A stretch of 5,227 nucleotides of DNA from positions 6,128 through 11,354 of the forward strand of contig NVVB01000083.1 of assembly GCA_002402085.1 (NCBI GenBank), written 5' to 3'. A program made the translations under genes and the position numbers. Positions 1-5,227 of this stretch are shown here, piece by piece; the stretch's first letter is position 1; each line of letters begins with the position of its first letter. This DNA is from Gammaproteobacteria bacterium (lineage in GTDB: Bacteria; Pseudomonadota; Gammaproteobacteria; Pseudomonadales; UBA3067). The notes below the pieces were generated by a model. It did not search any database, was not told where the DNA came from, and worked only from the letters and a program-made list of their open reading frames with translations.

Positions 1-606
1 AAGAATACCCGCTTTATTATCCGGTAAGTTCTGCTGTGTTAGTTTGAAATAACTGGGGTATTCCAACAAATTCAACACATCATCGGCACTAATAAATTGC
101 TTGGCAATGCCCTTTTCCCAAATATAAGGACGCAAGTTGGTTATTAGTTTTTGATGCCGTTCAGGGTAATCTGTCAGCTTAGGTGTCGCACTGCCAATTC
201 TCACATAAGCAATATCATCAAATGCAACCGGCGCACTGGATGCCGCAGGAATTTCCAGTAATACCACTGAACCTTGCGGGTGCATTATTCGTCTAAAGCT
301 AAAGGCAATACTGGGTTTTAGGCGCTGCGCCAACCAAAATTGCAGCACCGTATTACTGTCGACCTTAACACCATCGGGGTTAAAACCTGTCCCGACAACA
401 TCATGGCTAACATCGTCAATGCCCCACAAAACATAGGCAAATTCTTTACCTTCGATTCGTGCCGAATTGGATAAGGCTGAACAATATTTAGCGATCGCCT
501 TTGGGTCGACATTCCCCCTTTTGAATTCGACCACGGCATTTTCAGCATCGCGAAGTTCATCGACTAAGGCGACATCCCGCGCACTGTCAATATCAGCTTG
601 TGACAT
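1..606 (-). CDS. Schlafen AlbA_2-domain protein (putative ATP/nucleic-acid binding), 5' part, cut by window edge
   Basis: The first 202 codons are open and run off the left edge, so the C-terminal part is missing. Residues ~12-142 read as an AlbA_2 (Schlafen-like) domain: an early E-F-K (27-29) after DAENAVV, a helix with SALSNSA (43-49), then FAYVLWGIDD (56-65) with VVGTGFNP shortly after, a LLEIPAA strand (116-122), and AYVRIGSATP (133-142). The variant with an inserted strand, G-K-E-F-A-Y-V-x-x-G-I-D, in place of the simple N-T-x-G-G is a recognised subtype, often annotated as 'ATP-binding protein' or 'putative DNA binding domain-containing protein'. Members of the wider family are nucleic-acid binding or RNA-processing proteins; the biochemical role of this subtype is not established. 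The ATG shares its first base with the hsdS stop (TAATG) and has a strong AAAGGAG ribosome site 10 bases upstream inside hsdS, so it is expressed with the Type I genes. Inference: an accessory protein of the restriction system. It is not an HsdR N-terminus, since no PD-(D/E)XK or helicase motif is visible. Confidence 0.85.
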   Translation of the reverse strand, partial: MSQADIDSARDVALVDELRDAENAVVEFKRGNVDPKAIAKYCSALSNSARIEGKEFAYVLWGIDDVSHDVVGTGFNPDGVKVDSNTVLQFWLAQRLKPSIAFSFRRIMHPQGSVVLLEIPAASSAPVAFDDIAYVRIGSATPKLTDYPERHQKLITNLRPYIWEKGIAKQFISADDVLNLLEYPSYFKLTQQNLPDNKAGIL

Positions 607-1802
607 TAGGCCGCGGCTCCTTTGTTCGTCTCTTTATCCAGGGTTTTAGTCAGCTCGCCGGAGAAGGCTTTTTGTAGGATGGATTTTTTGAGTTCATCAA
701 GTGAATCGATCTTGGATTTATAAATACTTTCTACCAATGTTATCTCATGTTCAATAGCCTCCAACTGAATGACTACTTTTTTAGCAATTAAATTATTTAC
801 TTTAGGTACAGAGATGCTATTCAAAGATCTTTGATTCAGTTTTGGTTGTGCCATCCCTGATACATAAGGTGCAAGTGATATTGAATTTAAATAATACTCA
901 ATAAATTTTTGCACGTATCTATTTTCAAACCGAAGAACATGAGCATGGTTATTGACCCAATATTTACCTGTCGCAGAGAAAGCTATAGGATAAGTTCTTG
1001 CCAATAAATTTGCGCCATCTTCTGAAACTAACAGCAGCTCTTCATCAAAAAGGTAGTCGTCAACATAGTCAACTATGCCTGATGCACCATAATACGGAAA
1101 TTCGCCTTCTGCGCGATCTTTCTTAGTAATTGGTACACGCTTACTATCTAAGTTTTCTGCTATAGCATTTAGAGTTGAATCCTCCCACCCCTCACCACGC
1201 TGGCTAAACACCTGCTGCAAATAGCTTTCAAACAGTTCGCGGGCGTTAAGGAGATTTTGTTCGGTCTTGGCGCGGGCTAGCTCGATATCGGCAAAGGCTT
1301 GATCGAGGATGGCGACTATGTGTTTTTGTTCGGGGATGGACGGGTATGGAATTTCTACTAACCCAAGGTTTTTCCGGCTAATACGCTTACGAGTGGCGCC
1401 TGATGTTAATGATTCTATTCGATTTAAATAAGCGCTTGACTGGGAAAAATAATTAAAAAAACCAGGTGTCAATTGGTCTTTTTTAAATCTAAGGATTGAA
1501 CAGTCAACGGCAGTTATCATACGATCACCTGTTTCAGGTAATATACAAGAACGCCCTACAGGGTCAGGCAAACGTGATACTAAGCAATCCCCATCAAAAA
1601 TCTCACGGCATTTAAGCTCCAAAAATGTTTCTTCCGAAATGAATCTAGCTTTTTCTCTTCGATTCTTAAATTTTCCTTCGCCAACATTGCCAGTTTGAAT
1701 TAGACGAACTCCCTCCGTTGATTGGTTTTTACTTTCAATCCAGTCACCATCAGTAAAAATATCGCATAATGACTCAAGCTTTGCTACTGACCATCCTCTC
1801 AT
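606..1802 (-). CDS. hsdS: Type I restriction-modification specificity subunit HsdS
   Basis: 398 residues, a normal length for HsdS. It is the DNA-recognition subunit that assembles with two HsdM to form the methyltransferase and with HsdR for restriction. Layout: target-recognition domain 1 at ~1-155, ending in the typical K-N-L-G-L-V-E-I-P-Y-P; central conserved region with the hallmark I-P-E-Q-K (156-160) and a long coiled-coil helix (~161-200, LDQAFADIELARAKTEQ onward); target-recognition domain 2 at ~205-333, containing PYYGASGIVDYVDDY (236-250), LLLVSEDGANL (257-267) and SGMAQPKLNQ (315-324), all common TRD phrases; then a C-terminal spacer helix (~338-385) ending LDELKKSILQKAFSGEL. The start is fixed by a strong CAGGAG site 5 bases upstream, and the ATG overlaps the hsdM stop as ATGA. 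Each TRD reads one half of a bipartite target, but the actual sequence recognised cannot be read from this. Both TRD-coding parts are noticeably more A+T-rich than the central conserved part. Confidence 0.96.
   Translation of the reverse strand: MRGWSVAKLESLCDIFTDGDWIESKNQSTEGVRLIQTGNVGEGKFKNRREKARFISEETFLELKCREIFDGDCLVSRLPDPVGRSCILPETGDRMITAVDCSILRFKKDQLTPGFFNYFSQSSAYLNRIESLTSGATRKRISRKNLGLVEIPYPSIPEQKHIVAILDQAFADIELARAKTEQNLLNARELFESYLQQVFSQRGEGWEDSTLNAIAENLDSKRVPITKKDRAEGEFPYYGASGIVDYVDDYLFDEELLLVSEDGANLLARTYPIAFSATGKYWVNNHAHVLRFENRYVQKFIEYYLNSISLAPYVSGMAQPKLNQRSLNSISVPKVNNLIAKKVVIQLEAIEHEITLVESIYKSKIDSLDELKKSILQKAFSGELTKTLDKETNKGAAA
617..623 (-). promoter_or_regulatory. Shine-Dalgarno site of the AlbA_2 gene, inside the end of hsdS
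   Basis: AAAGGAG on the minus strand, ten bases before the ATG at 606. It lies within the last codons of hsdS (Asn-Lys-Gly-Ala-Ala-Ala-stop). It supports that ATG as the start and suggests efficient reinitiation after hsdS. Confidence 0.75.
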
Positions 1803-3661
1803 AACAACTCCTGAATCTTACCAAGAATGGTTTCGCTCTCTTTATCCAGCGCAATAATTTCTTCAATAATGGCCTGTGGTTCACGCAATGCCACTTCTTC
1901 TTCTGCATTAGGATTCTTAACCGATAGATCCCAAGTAGACTCGTCTAGTTTTTCAATATCCAATGACCAAGACTTATCCGAGCCTTTAAAGGATGCTTGC
2001 AACTCAACAAATTCTTTTAAGTCCTTATCGTTCAGCGGATTAGTTTTACCCAAGCTGCGCCCAGGGTCTAATTGATAAAACCAAGTCTTTTGCGTAGGCT
2101 CGCCCTTGGTAAAAAACAACACCACGGTTTTAACCCCCGCCCCTAAAAAGGTTTTGGCTGGGCAGTCAAGTACCGTGTGCAAGTTGCAGTTTTCTAGCAG
2201 CTCTTTACGCAGGGCAATGGCGGCGTTATCGGTATTGGATAAAAAGGTGTTTTTAATAACGATGGCAGCACGGCCACCGGGTTTGAGCATTTTGATAAAG
2301 TGTTGCAAAAACAAGAAGGCGGTTTCACCGGTTTTAATGGGGAAATTTTGCTGTACTTCTTTGCGCTCTTTGCCACCAAAGGGCGGGTTAGCCAGTATTA
2401 TATCGTGCTGATTGCCTGGGGTGACGTCACGCAGGTTTTCACCCAGTGTATTGGTGTGAATCACATTAGGGGCTTCGATGCCATGCAGAATCATGTTCAT
2501 GATGGCGATGACATAGGCCAGTGATTTTTTCTCTTTGGCGTAGAAGGTGTTTTCTTGCAGTGTTTTAAGGTCGCTGGTGGATAGTGAGGTTTTGCCTTCT
2601 ATGCCAGCGCGGCCACCTTGTCTTAAATAATCGTAGGCTTCACACAAAAAACCCGCCGAACCTGCTGCCCCATCGTAAATGGTTTCGCCGATTTGCGGTT
2701 GGAGCACGTCGATCATGGCGCGAATCAAGGGCCGTGGCGTGTAGTATTCACCGCCGTTACGCCCAGCATTGCCCATGTTTTTGATTTTGGCTTCGTACAG
2801 GTGCGACAGCTCGTGTTTTTCTTCTTGAGAGCGAAAGCGCAGCTCATCGACTTTTTCCAGGGCATCGCGCAGTGAATATCCGCTTTGGATTTTATTTTTA
2901 ATTTCACCGAAGATTTCACCAATCTTGTATTCAATGGTGTTTGGGCTTTCAGCACGCTGTTTGAAACCTTTAAGGTAGGGGAATAGCTCACCATCCACAT
3001 AGTCCATCAGGTCACTGCCTGTTAGAGCGTTGTCGTGGTCAAACTTGCCGTCTGCATTAAGGGGTGCAGCCCATGTACCCCAGCGGTGTTGGTCATCGAT
3101 GATGTATTTGTATTGTTCTCCTAATAGCTCGGCTTCTTGGGATTTTGTGTACTCCAGGTCATCAAGGTATTTAAGGAATAACATCCATGATGATTGCTCG
3201 GTGTAATCCAGCTCGCTGGAGCAGCCTGCGTCTTTATGGAAGATATCATCGATGTTTTTAAAGGTTTGTTCGAACATAACGTTGGGTTTTGCCTTTCTTG
3301 CGCGGGTTGCCGGCTTTGCGCTGTGATTATTCGCCACTGGTTTCGACTTAGGAGCAACCGGCTTGGATGCGCCGGTTTTAGTTTTGCCCGCATCAACACG
3401 ACTAAGAGCAAGCCTTTCTAGTAAGTCCTGCTTTTTACCGGTTATGGGCATGTCTTTAACATCACAGGCGGCTTTAAGCTCACTCACCCCCATTTCTGGC
3501 AAAATATCGTCAATCTTTATTGACCGCTTTGCTAGGACGGCTTCGACTAAAGCGCCTTGCCCGGCATTGGCTCTGACCGGCAGCGCGTATGAACGGGCTA
3601 GTTTACTTAGGGTTTTCTTTTCTAATGCTTCGAGCAATTCTCGCTTGGTAATGCCCTTCAT
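1799..3661 (-). CDS. hsdM: Type I restriction-modification methyltransferase subunit HsdM with N-terminal SAP-like extension
   Basis: 620 residues. It transfers a methyl group from S-adenosylmethionine to adenine N6 within the site chosen by HsdS. Order of parts: residues ~6-87 hold one clear SAP-type helix-extended-helix (57-85, MGVSELKAACDV then GKKQDLLERL) and a weaker similar unit before it (~17-46). A Lys/Ala/Pro-rich linker covers ~92-127. The HsdM N-terminal helical domain is ~129-285, with LDYTEQSSWMLFLKYLDDLE. The N6-adenine methylase domain follows: motif X region GEYYTPR (304-310), SAM motif I DGAAGSAGFL (330-339, a known variant of DPACGTGGFL) and catalytic motif IV NPPF (425-428). 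LKPGGRAAIVI (459-469) and GVKTVVLFFTKG (509-520) are also typical. The C-terminal ~40 residues are helical and probably contact HsdS. The extension makes it about 90-120 residues longer than many HsdM proteins. A stop codon lies two codons upstream in frame, so ATG 3661 is the earliest start. No good ribosome site precedes it, and a mini-ORF overlaps it by ATGA. It is the first recognisable gene of the operon. Confidence 0.97.
   Translation of the reverse strand: MKGITKRELLEALEKKTLSKLARSYALPVRANAGQGALVEAVLAKRSIKIDDILPEMGVSELKAACDVKDMPITGKKQDLLERLALSRVDAGKTKTGASKPVAPKSKPVANNHSAKPATRARKAKPNVMFEQTFKNIDDIFHKDAGCSSELDYTEQSSWMLFLKYLDDLEYTKSQEAELLGEQYKYIIDDQHRWGTWAAPLNADGKFDHDNALTGSDLMDYVDGELFPYLKGFKQRAESPNTIEYKIGEIFGEIKNKIQSGYSLRDALEKVDELRFRSQEEKHELSHLYEAKIKNMGNAGRNGGEYYTPRPLIRAMIDVLQPQIGETIYDGAAGSAGFLCEAYDYLRQGGRAGIEGKTSLSTSDLKTLQENTFYAKEKKSLAYVIAIMNMILHGIEAPNVIHTNTLGENLRDVTPGNQHDIILANPPFGGKERKEVQQNFPIKTGETAFLFLQHFIKMLKPGGRAAIVIKNTFLSNTDNAAIALRKELLENCNLHTVLDCPAKTFLGAGVKTVVLFFTKGEPTQKTWFYQLDPGRSLGKTNPLNDKDLKEFVELQASFKGSDKSWSLDIEKLDESTWDLSVKNPNAEEEVALREPQAIIEEIIALDKESETILGKIQELL
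1808..1813 (-). promoter_or_regulatory. Shine-Dalgarno site of hsdS, inside the end of hsdM
   Basis: CAGGAG on the minus strand, five bases upstream of the hsdS ATG, within the last codons of hsdM (Ile-Gln-Glu-Leu-Leu). It decides the hsdS start, and together with the ATGA overlap it indicates translational coupling of the two methyltransferase subunits. Confidence 0.8.
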
Positions 3662-3717
3662 TTCTTAGTCTCTGGGTACTTGGCTCTGGACAACGCGCGT
3701 CTATATTCTATCCGCAT
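3658..3717 (-). CDS. Possible 19-codon leader ORF overlapping the hsdM start
   Basis: An ATG-started frame encodes MRIEYRRALSRAKYPETKK, with 7 of 19 residues Arg or Lys. Its TGA overlaps the hsdM ATG (ATGA), the same kind of junction seen between hsdM and hsdS. hsdM has no convincing ribosome site of its own, so translation of this frame could deliver ribosomes to it. Against it: the frame has only a weak upstream site (GCGAG), is very short, and could be chance or the decayed tail of a lost gene. No homologue is recognised. Confidence 0.22.
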   Translation of the reverse strand: MRIEYRRALSRAKYPETKK

Positions 3718-3723
3718 CACTCG

Positions 3724-3744
3724 CTATGCGCCTTATGGCGCTAG
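3724..3744. repeat. Short GC-rich inverted repeat (hairpin) in the hsdM leader
   Basis: A perfect 5-bp stem GCGCC/GGCGC with a four-base loop occupies 3728-3741. It extends to 8 pairs if one T is bulged (CTA-T-GCGCC ... GGCGC-TAG). No T-run follows on the minus strand, so it does not look like an intrinsic terminator. If the candidate promoter just upstream is real, the hairpin would lie at the very 5' end of the hsdM message. Confidence 0.5.
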
Positions 3745-3751
3745 TTCCCTC

Positions 3752-3781
3752 ATTATTCGGCGGGTATTTTTAGGCTGTTTA
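3752..3781 (-). promoter_or_regulatory. Candidate sigma-70 promoter for the Type I operon
   Basis: Minus-strand TAAACA (3776-3781, 4/6 to TTGACA), an 18-base spacer, then AATAAT (3752-3757, 5/6 to TATAAT). Transcription would start near 3745, about 85 bases before the hsdM ATG. A small interrupted palindrome, AAAT-TAG-ATTT (3784-3794), abuts the -35 and could be an operator, but A+T-rich palindromes of this size occur by chance. A second weak -10-like TAGAAT lies closer to the gene without a matching -35. Confidence 0.3.
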
Positions 3782-3943
3782 CGAAATTAGATTTGCACCG
3801 GTTAAGCACGGTAGAGTACAGCATCCGTAGGTCTTTCGCCGCTACTTCCTTTTGATTTTTATCGAGTCAAACGAGCTAAACCATGAAAAACATCAACGCA
3901 GATCAAGTGCCCTACAAAGCAAAACAAACACTAGGCTGTGCGG

Positions 3944-4993
3944 CTACAAACCGAGATCGGCATTTGGAAAAGAAAGGTCTGCAATTACCGGGCGGTGGTC
4001 GCCCCCAAAATCAGGGCCTATCCAAGCCTGCTGAACAGATATATCGTCCGTGCAAAGAATGTGATCAATTCGCACGCCATGCCAGCTTGTATATTTGGTG
4101 TAGCCAAATCCTTGGCCTTGCTCTGAGAAGGCGTTCTTAAAGCCGGACCAAAAGGTTTGGTAAAGCGGCTCTTTCATCACCATATTAAAATCCCCCATAA
4201 TCAGCGCGTAATCTTGACCTCTCGCTGACTCACTAACAAACGACGACTCGCTATGCCGGTCGCTATAGTTCTCCGCAATCTTATCCGCAGTGGATCTATC
4301 GAGTCGCAAGATAGATTCCAAGGCGCTCCTGGGCGTATCTAAATGAAGATTGTAAAGATTGAGCGTAATGCCGGAAAATTCAGGATCTTGTTTCCCCTTC
4401 GAACTCAAGTAACTCAGCGGGCGGTATAATTTTATCTCATACCGGGTTGCTGCAATCTCATTGTATTTACTTCTCGGCCGCTCAAATTTTTCTTTAACCG
4501 CAAACGGGTAACGAGAAGCAATACAAAAATTCCCCTCACAATGAATTTTTTGGTAACCTTCTAATGCCTTGCCAAAACTATTACGACGCGACTCCTGAAA
4601 AACCATTAAGTCAGCATCAACCTCTTCAAGATAATTTTTAAAAAATTCAACATCCTTAAGGCCGCCACGGTTATAGGTAAGCACTCGCAACTGATCCGAC
4701 GTACTTTTTGCCTTTGGTGAAGCCATATTAACTTCATAGCGATCAAAAAACTGAAGCGCATTCAGACTCGAAACAAGCAACAACACAAAAAATAATTTAC
4801 GGTAGAAGCGAAACGTGATGGGAGCAACGATCGCCAGAGGAATAAAAACCATCCAGTAAGGCAGAAATAAAAACAAGCCTTGCTCGATCTGAAATTCGGC
4901 AGGCACAAAGCCTGAAACCAAAAGGAAGGTTAGCAGCAACGTAAGAAGATAAGCGCCAATCATTAGTAACATAAATCTTCTTACATAGAGCAT
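3944..4993 (-). CDS. Membrane-anchored endonuclease/exonuclease/phosphatase (EEP) family protein
   Basis: 349 residues. Three hydrophobic helices (~8-29, ~38-59, ~66-82) precede a complete EEP catalytic domain (~101-341). Family residues are all present: N108 (LTYNRGG), E134 (FQESRR), H217/D219 (NLHLDT), D268/N270 (IMGDFNMV), D310/H311 (RIDHIL) and D332/H333 (GGDHRPVIAD). EEP enzymes are metal-dependent phosphodiesterases or phosphatases acting on nucleic acids, phospholipids or inositol phosphates; the substrate here cannot be told. Arg-Arg at 5-6 and RFYRK between helices 2 and 3 should face the cytoplasm, which puts the catalytic domain in the periplasm. C152 and C157 (C-x4-C) could then form a disulfide. 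The overall plan resembles YafD-like proteins. ATG 4993 has no ribosome site; Met8 (ATG at 4972) follows a purine-rich AAGAAGA and may be the true start. The gene is probably transcribed separately from the Type I genes, given the 282-base gap, and there is no sign of a shared function. Confidence 0.92.
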   Translation of the reverse strand: MLYVRRFMLLMIGAYLLTLLLTFLLVSGFVPAEFQIEQGLFLFLPYWMVFIPLAIVAPITFRFYRKLFFVLLLVSSLNALQFFDRYEVNMASPKAKSTSDQLRVLTYNRGGLKDVEFFKNYLEEVDADLMVFQESRRNSFGKALEGYQKIHCEGNFCIASRYPFAVKEKFERPRSKYNEIAATRYEIKLYRPLSYLSSKGKQDPEFSGITLNLYNLHLDTPRSALESILRLDRSTADKIAENYSDRHSESSFVSESARGQDYALIMGDFNMVMKEPLYQTFWSGFKNAFSEQGQGFGYTKYTSWHGVRIDHILCTDDISVQQAWIGPDFGGDHRPVIADLSFPNADLGL

Positions 4994-5005
4994 AGGATGG
5001 CAATA

Positions 5006-5033
5006 CTAATATCTAAAAGCGTATGAATCTCAA
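5006..5033 (-). promoter_or_regulatory. Candidate promoter of the EEP gene
   Basis: Minus-strand TTGAGA (5028-5033, 5/6 to TTGACA), a 16-base spacer, then TATTAG (5006-5011, 4/6 to TATAAT). The start of transcription would fall near 4999. That leaves almost no leader before ATG 4993 but about 27 bases before the alternative Met8 start at 4972, so promoter and start choice support each other weakly. Confidence 0.3.
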
Positions 5034-5133
5034 CGGGCAGAGACAGTTTGTAATATCAACTTTATCGAAACAGCACTTAGAACGAATGTAAGTCTCGAAT
5101 TATTCTTAAGTCCAGAAAGGATAGAAGCTTGAT

Positions 5134-5226
5134 CTAACGATGTCCAGCGGTTTCTATACTCCACCAGTTCAAAATTTTCAGCCTCTGTTTCACCCCAGCA
5201 AACCCAACAAAAGTCTTATCTGGCCA
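5134..5226 (-). CDS. Possible C-terminal end of a gene entering from the right edge
   Basis: Thirty codons open from the window edge to a TAG at 5134-5136, containing DKTFVGFAGVKQRL and ending NWWSIETAGHR. The composition is protein-like, but the length is within chance expectation, no family is recognised, and the opposite strand is also open over most of this stretch (ATG 5140 to the edge). Confidence 0.15.
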   Translation of the reverse strand, partial: WPDKTFVGFAGVKQRLKILNWWSIETAGHR

Positions 5227-5227
5227 G

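Larger units (their letters stand above)
3662..3943. other. Intergenic region between the EEP gene and hsdM
   Basis: 282 bases without a recognisable conventional gene. It is the only place in the window where a promoter for the Type I operon could sit outside a coding sequence. It contains the mini-ORF, the hairpin and the candidate promoter listed separately. No convincing rho-independent terminator for the EEP gene was found: no stable stem followed by a U-run downstream of 3944 on the minus strand. The part 3661-3850 has the dense, oddly structured look of a dispersed intergenic repeat, but no second copy lies in the window, so this is only an impression. Confidence 0.6.
4994..5227. other. 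Region upstream of the EEP gene, no gene identified
   Basis: 234 bases to the window end without a supported complete gene. It holds the candidate EEP promoter and, at the edge, two short frames that could be the end or start of a neighbour: a minus-strand frame ending at 5134 and a plus-strand ATG at 5140. Neither is recognisable. No RNA gene or strong terminator was seen. Confidence 0.5.

Noticed and set aside
330..339. HsdM protein residues 330-339 (not base positions): motif I DGAAGSAGFL differs from DPACGTGGFL, considered as a sign of inactivation
   Set aside because: Pro/Cys/Gly replacements of this kind are common in active Type I HsdM proteins, and NPPF and the motif X region are intact.
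318..560. Minus-strand 80-codon frame within the AlbA_2 gene
   Set aside because: Different frame from the AlbA_2 reading frame, which has clear domain motifs, overlap with hsdS and a strong ribosome site; the alternative has none.
2106..2411. Plus-strand 101-codon frame inside hsdM
   Set aside because: It lies wholly opposite the conserved methylase domain of hsdM and has the composition of an antisense shadow.
3728..3741. Hairpin considered as terminator of the EEP transcript
   Set aside because: The 5-bp stem is not followed by a U-run on the minus strand, and it lies about 200 bases past the EEP stop.
3883..4140. Plus-strand frame of 85 codons beginning MKNINADQVPYKAK, partly in the intergenic gap
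   Set aside because: Most of it is antisense to the C-terminal catalytic motifs of the EEP gene (RIDHIL, GGDHRP). It has no ribosome site and no recognisable fold, so it is treated as a shadow frame.
1..5227. CRISPR arrays, tRNA/rRNA genes, insertion sequences, toxin-antitoxin pairs, homopolymer phase-variation tracts
   Set aside because: None seen by reading both strands. The longest runs of a single base in hsdS are only 6-7 long and do not coincide with any frame break.

Overview
The window (about 44% G+C by eye) has the look of a gammaproteobacterial chromosome, possibly a marine or environmental lineage. That is a general impression from codon use and protein style, and no phylogenetic marker is present. 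All recognisable genes lie on the minus strand, so the story reads from right to left.

Right part (about 4994-5227): non-coding or unresolved sequence with a weak candidate promoter and possibly the last 30 codons of a gene entering from outside the window. Next (3944-4993) is a complete membrane-anchored endonuclease/exonuclease/phosphatase (EEP) family protein. Three N-terminal membrane helices are followed by a catalytic domain with all the expected metal and catalytic residues; it is predicted to face the periplasm. A 282-base gap (3662-3943) separates it from the next gene. This gap holds a candidate promoter, a GC-rich hairpin and a 19-codon basic mini-ORF whose stop overlaps the hsdM start.

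Left two thirds (1-3661): a tightly packed Type I restriction-modification operon. hsdM is the N6-adenine methyltransferase subunit and carries an N-terminal SAP-like extension. hsdS is the two-TRD specificity subunit. The third gene, cut by the left window edge, begins with a Schlafen AlbA_2 domain. The junctions are ATGA (hsdM/hsdS) and TAATG (hsdS/AlbA_2), which points to one transcript with translational coupling. HsdM and HsdS should form the methylating core that marks host DNA at a bipartite target. The restriction/translocase subunit gene hsdR is not in the window and would most likely lie beyond the left edge.

Nothing here is clearly a wholly new system. The parts worth a second look are the AlbA_2 gene locked into the operon, the SAP-like front end on HsdM, the mosaic base composition of hsdS, and the hsdM leader with its mini-ORF.
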